NCBI RefSeq assembly: GCF_964204645.1
Contig: NC_134030.1
Location: 5,330,278-5,394,277 of the forward strand
DNA from: Tubulanus polymorphus
Taxonomy: Eukaryota; Nemertea; Palaeonemertea; Tubulaniformes; Tubulanidae
Length of the DNA: 64,000 bases
Direction: 5' to 3'
The notes below the pieces were generated by a model. That model was not told where the DNA came from. It did no database searches and saw nothing but the letters and a program-made list of their open reading frames with translations. Shown here one piece after another: positions 13,700 to 26,644 of the stretch. Numbering within the stretch: position 1 is the stretch's first letter; each line of letters opens with the position of its first letter. The translations under genes and the position numbers were made by a program.

Positions 13700-16020
13700 C
13701 TAAAAAAAGTCTAAAAATGATCGTTGAATTTTAAAATAGAAAGTCATAAGTAAATTAGTATATTTGTTTAATTCGTAGATCAATTTTCAATAGATTCGGC
13801 TTTTTAAATTGGATACGTTCACGCAATACATTATACCGCGAGTTTAGCCGCGTGCAATTTATCTTATGCATGAGCACGATTTGCAAAGCATCGATGGAAA
13901 TAAAAACGTCGTTATATCAATCTGTCATTTTGTGTTGCCGAACTCGTAAACTTCAGTTTCGATAATCCCTCCTGAAATTCGCAGTATCATGTCATTTCTG
14001 GTCTCGGTGTCACGGAATTTGCAATGAGAACGACGCTTTTTTCATCGTTTAATTTATCATTTGCACGTCGGAAAAATAGTCATCAACGATAGTTTTTCCG
14101 ACGACGAATTTAGCAACGTGTGTCAGATAAGTACAGGTATAAATCTAATGAATGTTATCCACTCTGCTTCCGTACATATTCGGAAAAGTTTCTAACGAAT
14201 GGTGATACTTTTTTTTCCAAACACAACTGATTGATAATGAGAAATTTCAACTAAATCACCAGTTTAGTATGAAGCATGCAACATCGAAACAAGAACAACC
14301 CGATGATCAGTTGACTTCGACTTATTCCTACATCTTTTATCGGAATTTGTATAAAGGCAAGGTGCTCTTGAAAACAGGCTAACTCTCAGGAATCGTAAAA
14401 CTGAACTAAAAAAGCATACTCAAATAAAGCTATGATCAAATATGCAGTAAATGTTGATTTTTTAAGTCAACGAGTTTCAAAATTATCGAACATTTTATCG
14501 TAGTTTCCGTGTTTATTTCTATAAAACGATGTCTTGTTTTTCAAGTTCTTTCATTTTTTCAACTATCAACTGGATCTATATACGATATGACAGTACGTAT
14601 TAATTACAAACGTTTCTTTCGAAGCCGATACCGATACCAAACGATTTTTCATCTTTTGGCGACGGAAAGTCGGTCTTCTATTATTTGAATCCACCCACAA
14701 GGAAAATTAATCGCATGCAAAAAACGCCGTAATTACTTGATCGTCAACAAGGGACAAATTACATAAAAACAATTAGACATTATACACGAAAACGGGCGAA
14801 GCTAATAGGGCTAATATATTTCTTTAAGCTAGTGACGTTTTTATGATTTTTGATTAATATATTCGATGAAAACGTTAAACATTATGTAAAACGTTGTCAG
14901 TGAAAATAATTAGTGAATCAGAGGTGTATATAAACGCGTTATATCATACAGACCCTCGATGCGATAACCTTTTATGTTTACAAACGTGGTACGTTTACTA
15001 TTTTTGGATATCTGCGAAGAGCTTCCAAATTTGCGAATGGATCAAATTCCAGTTATTTTATTCCCGTTTAGATAGATAAGGACGAATATTTGTCTACTTT
15101 CAGTTCGGGTTTACGTCATTTGGAAAGATTGCCGATAAAAAGTATAAGTAGAATTTGACCAGATGACATCATTTTGTTTGTTTTCATACATTGTGTGTCT
15201 GCGCGATGCATATGCGATATCGAGTTATAGGTTATAGATATCACTGGAATTAGCGAGTTTTACGGTCTATTCGTTAACTATCCGTCTAAATAAAAACTTT
15301 CTCCATGATTCTTAACACCTCTTCATCTATAGGCACGATGGATGTGAATTTGCATTAGAAATGTTGGAAATCTCGCTATACTCGCTCAATGCCATGTACT
15401 GCACTATATCTAATCTATAATTCAAGTATTTTACTGATGTTACATGACGTATTGTGACAATAGTTATCGCATGAACACGAATTCCAATAAAACAAATATC
15501 CAATAACGTTTCGGTAGCTACCATAAAAGACATCTGTCTGACATGATAAAATCATTTATATTTCTGTACCTTTTTATTCATAATGAGACATTTTACGCGC
15601 AACGTCATTTTTGTTCATTTTTGTTAGACAAGAAATGCTCCAATAGCTGATATTGCTGATGATATTTTCGACCATTCAAAGATGCTAACAATTGATAAAT
15701 TTCCATATATTTATATGACAAGATTTCCAACGAAATTTATTTTCTATAGTGGTCCTAATCCAGCATTTTTCACGTTTTTTTTATAAAAAGGATGATGGAA
15801 AATTGTAATTGCAGTGCAGTGTTTGCCTAACAATACCCGCTTAATTCAAAGGACTTTATTGCAAATAAATAGCCAGAAAATGTAAAACTGTTTGCCGATA
15901 TCAACAAGTATATATAGTGCAAGCAGACGATCTACTCATAACGAGAGGCGATGTTGATGTTATGAATTTATGCCAGCCGTTATTTGCCCATAAAATCGTT
16001 AATAACGTCGACGAGGGTCA
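13700..16020. other. Intergenic, proximal upstream of Lox2
   Basis: AT-rich with many TAAT cores. No exon, RNA gene or repeat is recognised. Confidence 0.6.
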
Positions 16021-16120
16021 TCGCTTTTAAAAGCGAGCTTCGTCGATGGCTCGATGAAATCTTACGACAACCGATAACCACCGACTGAGAATACTAGTCG
16101 AACAATGGCTGAGCCATCGA
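16021..16120. promoter_or_regulatory. Palindrome and inverted repeat upstream of Lox2
   Basis: A perfect 16-bp palindrome, TCGCTTTTAAAAGCGA, is at 16021-16036, followed by a 10-bp inverted repeat, TCGATGGCTC at 16043-16052 and GAGCCATCGA at 16111-16120. They lie 0.4-0.5 kb before the Lox2 start. Function is unknown; an upstream regulatory element is the simplest reading. Confidence 0.3.
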
Positions 16121-16405
16121 AATCATATGCGTCCTTTACGAGCAGACGAACTTGCGTCGGACCTATTTGAATTTCAAGAAAACATTTAAATGACGATTTG
16201 AACGATGGTTTTTTCATAAAGATGCTATTTTATTTCGGCGTTCGATGGTTAAACCTAAGTTTCTTACGTCGTCTCCGTTTCTAGTGGAACTACATTTTCA
16301 CGCGCATGTCTTCACTACACAGCGCGCCACGCCATTGGCGTATTGTTGCGACCGTGCCAGCCTAATTTAACCATTACGACTGCACCGTTTGGAGAAGGTT
16401 TATGT

Positions 16406-16531
16406 CATATATTAATGATCTGGTTGGTAATTAGATAATAATTACAGGCTAGTGGATACGTCGTAAATCCTATAGCCTCGCTGAACAGAGTCGTTTACTC
16501 TTGTTAGGATCTCTTTTAACTTATTAAGACT
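16406..16531 (+). promoter_or_regulatory. Lox2 proximal homeodomain-site cluster and leader
   Basis: Immediately upstream of the Lox2 ATG are ATTAATGAT (16411-16419) and two TAATTA palindromes at 16428-16433 and 16439-16444, spaced 11 bp, about one helical turn. These are homeodomain core sites and suggest Hox auto- or cross-regulation. An acceptor-like TTTACTCTTGTTAG ends at 16507, so the stretch 16508-16531 may be the start of a spliced leader-proximal exon. No clear TATA box decides a transcription start. Confidence 0.35.
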
Positions 16532-19006
16532 ATGTCCCACGCGCATATGAGTTCATATTTTGGGTCAGGATTGCAGCTTCATCAGCGAAACGGAGATGTG
16601 TCACGGCAGGGCTATTTCGGGGACGCTTCGTTGACCCATTCTTACGCGATGCCGGACTCTTGTTTACCTCAGGGCATGAAATTCCCATCGTTCATGTCCA
16701 CGGATCACGCTGGTCTCAACTATGGCGTCATGCAAGGAAGGGACTATAGGCAGCAGTCGTTTCAGGCTAACATTTACGGTCATCAGTTGGACCCGCAGAC
16801 GGACAGTGAAGTTATGAAACTCAGCGAATTGGCCGGACTCGGTCACGAACTTTCCACCCATTCTCAAAACGGTTCGGACGGCCACCACGACCAAGGATTC
16901 ACGGCGAATGGTGCGGCAAATAGCCTCTATCCGTGGATGTCCATAGTTGGTAAGTATCAATTCTTTTAGAAAGTGCTTAACTAAAATGTCATTGTGTAGA
17001 TGTTAATTGAGGCCTGGAAAGCCGCATTTGCGGTTGACGAAAGAGGCCATAAAGTAGTTTGTGGGAAATCCACGTTATAATCAAGTGTTAATCACTCTAT
17101 TACGCGTGAAGATACCGATATATACCTTGTCTAATTGATTGATGACAGTTTTATACACCATGTAACACGAAAAAGTCTTCACATGTCTTTTATTCACAAA
17201 ATACGAATCAATTTATAGAATTTTGATGCTAAAGTTCCCCAGGAGCCCCGTCGACCGGGTGAGAATCGTGATTGCTCGGTTCCTTAGCATTTCAAGATGT
17301 TCTTGTCAATTCATCCCCCCTGTGGGGAGCCTTGAGAACTCACCCACTTATAGGTTATAGGTGAACAAAAATGAATGAGACAAACTTCTTTCTATCAATT
17401 GATCAAAACAATCTAAGTTATTTTCAAAACAATTCAAGTTATTTACCACACAACATATCGATTGGCCAACATTTCAAAATGCTGCGATGTAACGTCGATT
17501 TATTAGCATTTCTTTACGTAGCTATAAACTTTTTCGATAATTGGAACTTTCTATTGGAATGTTGTTTACTTTTCTGATTGCACACTTTACAGATAGATGT
17601 CTCTGTCGTAACCTCGCTCTTACGAAGTCTCAAAAACCGTCTCGCCTTGTTTTATAACCTATACAGTGTTTTTATGGCCACTTTTAATGGTTTCGTCTGA
17701 TGGCCTCGAACATAGGCGCGTACATCCTCAATACACATTAATCCATGGCAGCAGTGTTGAAATTATTACCATTTTACAACCTCGAATCTACTACCCAATA
17801 AAACTATGGTGTCACGCACGAAGTTCAAGGCCAATAATTTGTATATTTAAACTGTCCCTCGATTGGATTATAGAAAAAACATTTCATAGCGCATTTTATT
17901 ATGCATATCAAATTAGCATTTTGATCTGCCGAATTAGGATTATATTGAATCTTTACTGGGAACAGCAATCTACCGAAAAGCACTTCCTCCATCTTTTTCA
18001 CAACCGCCATTCGTATTCGGCGCTTTGAAGTTCTATTGGCTAATGAGCTGCATCATTTGCTGCGGAACTAATGTGCACTCAGTCACGTGGCACATCAGTG
18101 TCGCGACGATTTTCCGTTCGCTGCGCTAAATTCCATTATACCATGTATTCGTGGATTAAAGGGAAACGTACACACCTTAAATCATGGGTACTGTCAGTCT
18201 GGCAGGCGAGCGCGTTGTTATATAGCAAACGGCACCGAGTACAAACCATAAATCAACCAACTCTCGCATTAGATCAGAAAATACACACACATAGGAAAAA
18301 ACTCACGAGTTAGATTAAAAATCATACATTCGACTTCAAAGCGCCGTAGCTTTTGATCTCGCTATAGAGCAATGAATTAAATTAGATAGAACGTTTATCA
18401 TTATCTAATGAAAACACGTAAAATATATCTCCTAATTGTACCTTTGTAGGCGAGTGGGGTACCGCGTACTACGATGATAGTAATCTAGGCCATTTTTGTA
18501 CCTAGGCTTCAGATATTTTTGTATATAAACATATGAATATGCATTTTTCATCGATGTAATTTGATAGCTTTTCGATCAATGAAACATGATAGCATAAACA
18601 GATACGTTCACTCATCCGCTTGCAAGTCCATTCATACATCATTAACTTCATCGTTATCTCTTTTGATTCTTTTCTAGGTCCCAATTCCAACCAGCGGCGA
18701 AAAGGCCGACAGACCTATTCCCGTTACCAGACGCTGGAGCTCGAGAAAGAGTTTAAATTCAATCGATATCTTACGCGGCGACGTCGAGTCGAACTGTCCG
18801 CATTACTATGCCTCACCGAACGCCAAATCAAGATCTGGTTCCAAAATCGGCGAATGAAAGAGAAAAAAGAACTGCAGGCGATTAAAGAGCTGAATAAGCA
18901 ATCGCGCCACGCGGACGTCACCGGCAACTCGCAGATCGCCTCCCCACCGAAAACTCATTCATCGGATTCTTCCTCGTCGTCGCCGCCTTGTAACATTATA
19001 AAGTAA
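16532..19006 (+). CDS. Lox2: Lox2, central-class Hox homeodomain protein (two exons)
   Basis: The coding sequence joins 16532-16949 and 18678-19006 (248 aa). The donor is GTAAGT at 16950, the acceptor ends TTTCTAG at 18677, and the intron is phase 1 within the Gly after YPWMSIV. Residues 6-10 are MSSYF, a usual Hox N-terminus. YPWM is at 133-136, followed by a nine-residue linker and the homeodomain at 146-205. That domain has [25 protein letters not shown]50 and N51. The ending [13 protein letters not shown] resembles the UbdA-like peptide of spiralian Lox2. The tail is Ser-rich and ends CNIIK. An in-frame TAA at 16517-16519 makes the first ATG the longest start; ATG 16547 (MSSYF) is an alternative. 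Known family role: a nuclear DNA-binding regulator of trunk identity working with PBC/Meis proteins. Lying 5' of Lox4 on the same strand supports Lox2. Position 36 is Ala, where central-class proteins often have His. The Lox2 name is inferred from signature residues and order, not from a tree. Confidence 0.9.
16950..18677 (+). other. Lox2 intron (1,728 bp)
   Basis: This is the single coding intron, bounded by GTAAGT and TTTCTAG, and lies between the YPWM and homeobox exons as is usual for Hox genes. It contains TAATTGATTGATGACAG (17132-17148), which reads as a Hox/PBC site TGATTGAT overlapping a Meis site TGACAG. It also holds an inverted CCAAT box near 18033 with GTCACGTG at 18082-18089, and a palindromic POU-type motif ATGAATATGCAT at 18533-18544. 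No other coding exon is convincing inside it. Confidence 0.9.
17132..17148 (+). promoter_or_regulatory. Composite Hox/PBC/Meis-type site in the Lox2 intron
   Basis: TAATTGATTGATGACAG contains a TAAT core, TGATTGAT (PBC-Hox consensus) and TGACAG (Meis/Prep consensus) overlapping in one orientation. In many animals such composites mediate Hox auto-regulation. The assignment rests on motif match only. Confidence 0.4.
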
Positions 19007-20260
19007 TAGGGAATCAGGAGGAATCGTGTAAAACACCAAGGACATACACGTTAGAAATCAGTGTCTAGGTTAGTTCGTGTTTAGCCAACGGCTCGAAGGA
19101 AAATACAATCGTTTTAAGGTCTTTCTTTCAAGATGCCAGTCTGGTAACTACAAACTGTCTATTGCCAGAAGTAACGATTAGACTACAAACTTGTATAGAC
19201 ATGGCCACGAAATGAAAGTCACCAAACGTGCAAACCTCATTATTTATTATTCAAAGTTGAACTGGAATCTTTGTTATGATGGAATTGAATTTATCTAAGC
19301 CAGGTTTTGAAACTCATTAAGTCGAATAACACGTTTAAGTGTAATAACGATAAATTCAATACATAGTTTGTTTGTAAAGACAAAAAACAGCTTTCATTGA
19401 AAATATGATTCGTAATTTCGACTATAGTTCTCAAAGAAATAAATCATGTTTTGAGTTAGTCGTCTCTGAACTGGTAAACGGATGTGAACTGTTGCGGTCT
19501 ATTTCACAGAAGCTGAAGTTCAGTTGTACATAATACGATTGGTATCGTTGTTACGTTAAAATGTACTCGGATATATTTAAAAGCTAGAAAGAAACCAACA
19601 ATCTAAATTGTTGTAAAACTACGTATACCTATAACCATTATTATTTGTCTAGCAAAGTAGAAAAGATAACTTTATATTTTATAGTCGGTCTGTCTAGAGT
19701 TGATACCTCATTGAATTCTTTATTGTATTTTGTCTCGAAGAGGAATTCATTATTTTTTGCGGCATGTATTTATCATTGAGATGTTAAAAAGAGGCATTAT
19801 CTTTATGTATACCTCATGAGATGGAGAATTTGGCAAGCAAATTATAAAGAACATTTTCGCTCAGAAAATATCTAGAAACTTTTTGTCAGTCTTGAAAAAA
19901 ATCTATCCAAATCTGACATAAGAATGATCCGGATGATCTCCGAAGGAAAAATCAGATAAACCTCCGACAAACTTTTAGTAAAACTATTTTAATGCTTTTG
20001 GTGATGATCTTATCAAATGGGAATTCAGAATTCCAACATAGGTCACACATAGGTTAATTCGCATGTATCAAATTTGTTTTGTCCGTCATTCCAAATTATA
20101 GCATCACCTCTGTACAGATATAGTGAATAACGTTATGTAAAAAAAGCAGTTCCGGTGCAAATAATATATATGTACACGAATTCGTTGGAAGATTTTTTCG
20201 AAAAAATCAAGATTCCTTGTAAAACACGAAAGGAATAAAATATCGAAACAAAAGTATATA
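19007..20260 (+). other. Probable Lox2 3' UTR
   Basis: AT-rich sequence follows the Lox2 stop with no coding potential. AATAAA occurs at 19438-19443 and 20234-20239. The second is followed by a T-rich and GT-rich stretch (about 20270-20297), as expected downstream of a cleavage site. The end is therefore placed near 20.25 kb, but a shorter form is possible. I saw no ACAGGGT miR-10 seed site in it. Confidence 0.45.
20234..20239 (+). terminator. Candidate Lox2 polyadenylation signal
   Basis: AATAAA lies 1.23 kb after the stop and is followed within about 60 nt by GTTGGT and a run of T bases, matching the usual arrangement of a poly(A) signal and downstream element. An earlier AATAAA at 19438 is an alternative. 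Confidence 0.45.
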
Positions 20261-23200
20261 AAGTATAAAAAGTGTTGGTATATTTCTTTTTTTTGTAAAA
20301 TTCATTGCACGTTGTTTGTTTCTTCTGATGCTTACACCGACCGCAGAAAGGCTGGACGCGGGTGGACTATAGTTCGAGGGTTCGACATCCCTACATGAGG
20401 GCTACTATTGACCTAAATTGACTGACGGTTTTTGCGGTTAATGTATATATCATTTAGACCTGAATTGTGTAAGCCGACTGTGGAAACCATAAAACGTCAT
20501 TACCCCCGATCCAGTGGGACGGGGCATAATGTTTCGTACGTACTTGTTGACTGGTACTGTCCCTTGCGCGTCGTTACTATAACACAAGTTTTATGCCACC
20601 AGGCGGATATCCCCACTCACGTCCAGTAAATCTCCGATAACTGAACTGTACTGGCTTTTCCTCCCATTTAAAGTGATACAGTCGAAATGTCTCGAGTGTC
20701 ACTGAACCGATAGACTTAGTAATTATCTCGGGCACCAGTGCACGCGATACTCAAGTAAATCTGTGCAACCAATTTGGTACTGTGTCACACACAGCATTTC
20801 GCTGAATATTTTGGCCCTTTTATACGATTTGAATCCATTTCCGATGGCATTTCGATTCAATCATCGTAGTCATTTTAACGACACCGATTAAATCAAATTA
20901 GAAAAAAAAAACGAAGCACCCAAAAACCTTTGACCCAAATACGGCCTTGTTCGTATCGTAATTTTATGAGCAGACCTACTTCTCCGGTGATAAAACGAGT
21001 ATAAATTCAAGAAAATGAGAAAAAAATTATTGAGATTCCAGTATCCGTCCCGCTGCGGCGGCGGTGCGTATCTTCAGATTTTTCTCGAGGAAACCGCCTG
21101 ACTGTGACATCGGACAGGTATGTCAAATAAGGAAATTTACAGAATACCAATAAGGTTTTTAGCTTTAGCTTCTTCAGGGGCGGGAATTGACGGCCTTGAA
21201 CGGTCATACAGTATAACACGTTTAGAATAGGAAATTGAACGATATGCATGTTGAATGCTGTTCGTGCTGGTCAGTGAGGTTAGATAGGGTCAAACGCTAT
21301 GTTAGGGTCGACAGCTAGGTGAGAGATGGTGACGTATACGCCGAGTATCTGTCCAATACAAGGTGTCAAACGATTCATCATTGTACGCCGGCAAATCTGA
21401 TAAGGCAACTCATTCGTATCAAATTATAGTGACACTAGGCTGCTGATGATTTTTTATGAGATCATCTGGTCACTCGCCGCTTGAACACGATTTAATTAGG
21501 GCTGTACGTGTAGCGTGTGACCGTGACCTGATTTCAATTGCGTCTCGTAATCGACGCATATTTCGCGTGACGCTTGATGGCCGCTGCATCGCATATTTGC
21601 GACATCATAAAAACGCAATCATTGTTTTAATACGCAGTACACTTTGCGACACTGAGTAATAAAGTTAATTGAATTGAGAAACATTAACTCGACATCGCTA
21701 GTACCTTCCGACGAGACCGATAACCGAGGAGGACAGGGTTCCTCAGGATGAAATCTGACTTGATCAAATAGTATGGGCGCAGAAGTATTCAAAATAACGA
21801 AGATGATACAAATGCTTACTGCTGACGTCATCAACTACCGAGGGTGCAACAAATCACTGCAACCTAAAGCGACTCATTGAAAGGGCCAGATTGAATCGCA
21901 TTGCTGTATTATGTAAATACTCTTCATGTATATATAAGCGACTGTTTTGCGACCCATAAGATTTCCATTCTTGCGACATTTTTCGCTTTAATACGATTTC
22001 CGACTAGTAATTGTTTTTACAGCTATTCAAATCGATTTTCCATTCATTTCTGCCACTCTGCGACGCTAGCAAGTCGTGCCGGACACCATTTTGAAGTCGC
22101 TGCAATGATTTTCCAGAAAACGCTTGACGATTACGCGAATAATTTATTGAACATCCGCATTGCGATGCAATAGTCGGTGCATATCCATAAATCTAGCCGG
22201 CTTGGTAAAAAATTCTTGCGAGCAAAAAGATCGCGCGCTTGATTTAATAATCCCGCACAACTGCATCAAGGTGGTTTTCGGTGGCAGGTAATCGCATCCA
22301 ATTATGGCGAAATTGTTATTCCCGCTAATCAATGGTCCCCACGCAGCCCTAAAGGGCCATGGATCGCGCGCCTGATGCCAAAGTGATTCGATTTCGCGCG
22401 CCGGGGCAAGCTTACACGTCGATTTAACGACTATTGGAACATTATAGCAGTTGTTTAAAAGTCGACTCCAGATAAAATCTAGTTGAACCGGGATATTTGT
22501 ACTGAGAGATTTAACTTCACTTCAAGACCTATCATTCGGCGTAGTAATACACGGTTGTCAATCGGTGAAGTCACGTGTGCGTTGTCGTCTGGTCATCGAG
22601 ATTAGAATGTAGAATGCGAGGCTCTGCAGAAACTTTAACAAAACATCTGAAAGAGGATTTCATTGCGGATTTCGGCAACTTGAGATATTCTTTTTTTTTA
22701 CAGTTTGCAACTTAAAAAAGTTCCGAGGCTTCTGCTATGTGTATATGCATGCACGATCCCGTACAGTCCGGCAGATATGGAGTATGGGGTCTTCCATCGC
22801 ACCTAGGAGAGTCAATATGTGTATGAATATTCAAGGCTAAAGAAAAATAATATCATGCTTCTCCTAATCGGGCGGGTCATTTTTGTAAACCGCAATAATA
22901 TTTGTAATCAGTTCATTTCAATAGCTACCGGGTCTGTTGTGGTTAGCCTGATCATGATCTAAACAAGTAATGTACAGGTTAGATAGGCAACTGCCGGGTC
23001 CATCTTTAAGCCCAGCAGAAATGAGAAATGCGAGGCGGCAATGTATCAATTTTAAGACTTGAGGCGTATGATTATGTGCAAAACTCATAATTGGAGGGAA
23101 CCCGCTTGTTTCCCCCGGTACAACGGCCCTCAATGATTTAAAGCATACTTTCTAATAATCTAATAACACGATCACAGATACTGATTGATTATTGTAATCA

Positions 23201-23602
23201 ATACGAGAAAATGTAGGGAACCCATTGTAAGAAGAAATCCGCTTTAATTAATCAATTTGATATCGTCGAATGGCTGTGGAACAAGTACTGTACTGTGAAC
23301 TGATCAGATGTTTGCGTTATTGCAAATGAAAGAGACCCGAAATTTCAAAATGGAAAATGCTTTAATGAGTTTCATAAATCAAAAAGAAATATTGAGCGTA
23401 ATGAGGTTCGATCGTCGGAATCCTATATACGTATCGTTCGCAAATGCTGCCAGTCACGCAATGAAAAGCGGTGCAAATCAGTGATTAGACAGAGTTTGTA
23501 AAACATTTACAAAATTATAATTGTTTTTAACATCAGTAATACTAGACAAGTAGAACACTTTAAACCATCACACGACAAAATAATGTTTCGCATCTTGCTC
23601 TA

Positions 23603-23712
23603 TTTTTAAGGGGCTCGTATTTTTCTCGTTTAATCTGAGAACAAAAAGAAAAGTTCCGCACTTTTTAAGGGACCAGAAATGGTTTCCCTTTTAATTTCAG
23701 AACAAAAAGAAA
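23603..23712. repeat. Degenerate two-copy tandem repeat, about 60 bp
   Basis: TTTTTAAGGG, TTTAAT-T--GAGAA-type sequence and AACAAAAAGAAA occur twice in order. Noncoding. Confidence 0.5.
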
Positions 23713-26592
23713 CTCATCTAAACATTGTAGGTGTTATTACAAAAATAGCGTGATGTTTCCTTTTTTATTTTCTATGTAAAAACAGTAGAAAAAATTTGGT
23801 TTTTTTTCATGCCTTAACCATCAAAGAATCACTGCTAACAGGTTCGGGAGGTACAGGCATCCATTTTCCTAATCCTGGGGCCAGAGATCCGACGATAACC
23901 GTCCACCCTAAATTCCGTGGGATAATCTAATAAGCAAATGAATACAATTTTATATAACGGGAAATAGTCCAGTTTTGATATAATATCTTCACCGCATCGG
24001 TTAAAGTGGACAAATCTGTCATTAATTTTGCGGTGATCCGGTGCTTTTAAAAAACGCACCCAGGCAGCTCGACGACTCCCAGTTGGTCCAATTACAAACT
24101 AAAAGCTTTTATGGCAATTACACTTGGACCCTCAGCAACCATTGACCTTGACGTAAGCAGATCGTGCTCTAGAATAAAATGTATACGTATATATGCACCA
24201 TAATTACAGTCTATGAATTTATATTTATTGCTCTACCTAAATGGAGAGCAAATTCACAGATTAAATCTAAGAATACGAGAGACTATAGACTCATTTACTT
24301 CTAAACACTTTTTCGAATTAGTCTGCATTTATTCCCGTAATAGCCGTACAGACCATAGACGTTCTATGTATTCTTACACACAAATTAATCGTTTGAATAC
24401 GCGTCGATAAATTCTATTTTTCGTTTATAATTCGACAATCGTTAGACGTTATTATTTTGCCTGGATATTTCATGGGTTTCTTTTCTAAAGATTTTATATA
24501 CACAAAATGAACTATTATTACTGGTCGGAAAAGTAAGTTTTCTTGTTACTTTATTAGACCTTACGGCAATAAAAAGATTTAGAGATTTATTAGAGGCTGT
24601 TTTGGGAGTCTTTTTTCATATAATATAATTTCTTTAAGAATTTACATTTCCTTGTGTACTTGTATATAGAATAGGAACCACAGAATAGAACTCTTTACAT
24701 TGAATTTGGTTTTCTATAAAAGAAATCATCTACAGACACAAAACAGTTTTACGTTAATTCTCGTCGAACGTTAATTTTCTTTAAATGTGATACTCGCTAA
24801 CAGAATAGAGATAAATTGTATCTAACTCCAGAAATTTAACACTAGATACTTTACTAAAAGTAATGTTTTGGGAGTGTGAAAGTATTTTCTCAGTTTCAAA
24901 GGATTCGTTTTAAGAAAAATATCTGCGTTGTTTTTGTTATAAGATTATTCATTACTTAAATAAAAGTTTAAAAAAGTTTGAAGGCATTTTCTTAGCTTAA
25001 CAAACATATCTTCGTTGTTTTATGAACTGAAACATATATTATGGCATATTTCGAGTATTATTTCTTTAAGATGATTGCGTAATGTATTCTTTACGGCAAA
25101 ATCGATATTTTCCACATTTGTTTAACGAAAGACAATGCGAAGAAGAAGATGAACATGTGCGCATTAACGTTTTCAGCGAGAAAACGATATTTTTTATGCA
25201 AAACCTTCTGCTTATCGTTAGTCATTTCCATATAACGAGAAGTTTTTACGACGAACCGGTTAAGTCATCATGCTCGTTCCCGGCTTATTTAAAAAACACT
25301 TTCGTCGAAGACCGAATCGCATACTAATTCCCCTTATCCGTGACTTACAGGCAAACTAGTGTATAATTAGACCGGGTCCGTTATCTCAAATTTGTTTGCT
25401 TGCTAGGCGCATTAAACGTGACTTATTTTACCAAAGGGGACATAACGCTAATTCCACGCAGAGTCCTGGTCAATTATGCCGTCGGTCGAATCGCGTCGTG
25501 CCATATTTTTTTAAACAGTTTTCTGCAAAGCGAATGGCATCGCTGAGTCTATCCCTTTGATCACCGCCTCAGATGGTTTAAGGGTTACGGCGTGCAGCGT
25601 AATTACAGTAATGCACATCGTCGCACACAGCAATTTGGACTCGGGAGAAATATTTTTGCAGCACGAAAAAAGTGTCCCACCTGATACCATTAAATTCTTC
25701 TCCGCTATCACTTAAGCGAAACTTTCCCCATCTTCTTATCAAAGTTTCACGTAGAATATATACATGTACATGGAATGAAACCTTATTAAGAGATCTAAGA
25801 TCTAAGATTGATGAAGTATAAGTCTCCATTCATTTGTTTTTTTCGTGGGTAATAGGTAACTCATATTATTCTTGATTTTAGAGTTTTTGTACAATTACGC
25901 GAAGAGTTTTCTTCCAAAAGACTTTCAATCTTTCAATACTATCTATATGTAATTTTGGAAAAAGTTTCTTCAAGCAATGAACATAAGATAGTTATATATT
26001 TGATTATTAGTCGATGTGTATTATCTTCACTCGTCTTTACTTGATGTCCGGATGCTCAAATATCACAATGAGTGAAGCCCTTTTGGACTAACGCGGCCGA
26101 TTTCAGGTGCTTCGAGACATCATTTTCTTCTAAAAATGTTACTTTTTTGTTGAATGATAAATCTGAATCTGAGTTTACACTACAGAGATTGTGTTATCAT
26201 TAGTATGATTTCTTAGGCAATAATCTCAATGAAAGAGGCCCGAACTACAAGACAAAATACGATCGATCTATCTCGAATGATTCGTTCATACGTGAAGTTT
26301 CTTATTCATATCGAGTGATCAGCTAGATCCAACATTCCAGCGACAAATATCTGTATTTATCTGATCCTGAATGATTTATTTACTTCCACATGCAAATAAT
26401 GTCGCAATCTTCTGATTCATGTAATCCTTCTCGTCGTTCCAACGTCACGGGTTTGTTGATTTCGAGTTCGTTCCTCGAGTCGATAGACTTTACTATCAGA
26501 AATTTGTGTCTCGATGTTTATACTAAATGTATGATTCCAACTGGACTCAAAGCTGCTATTTTGGTAATTTGGGAAATTTCTGAATTTCTGAA

Positions 26593-26644
26593 GAATCTGA
26601 ATTGCTTGGTTAGAAGTGGAATCTGAATTGCTTGGTTGGAAGTG
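26593..26644. repeat. 26-bp direct tandem repeat, two copies
   Basis: GAATCTGAATTGCTTGGTTA then GAAGTG (26593-26618) is repeated at 26619-26644 with one A to G change. It is noncoding and apparently recent. Confidence 0.85.

Noticed and set aside
20370-20395. GGGTTCGACATCCC, a tRNA B-box-like sequence
   Set aside because: No A box, acceptor stem or anticodon arm could be fitted upstream. At best an old tRNA-derived fragment.
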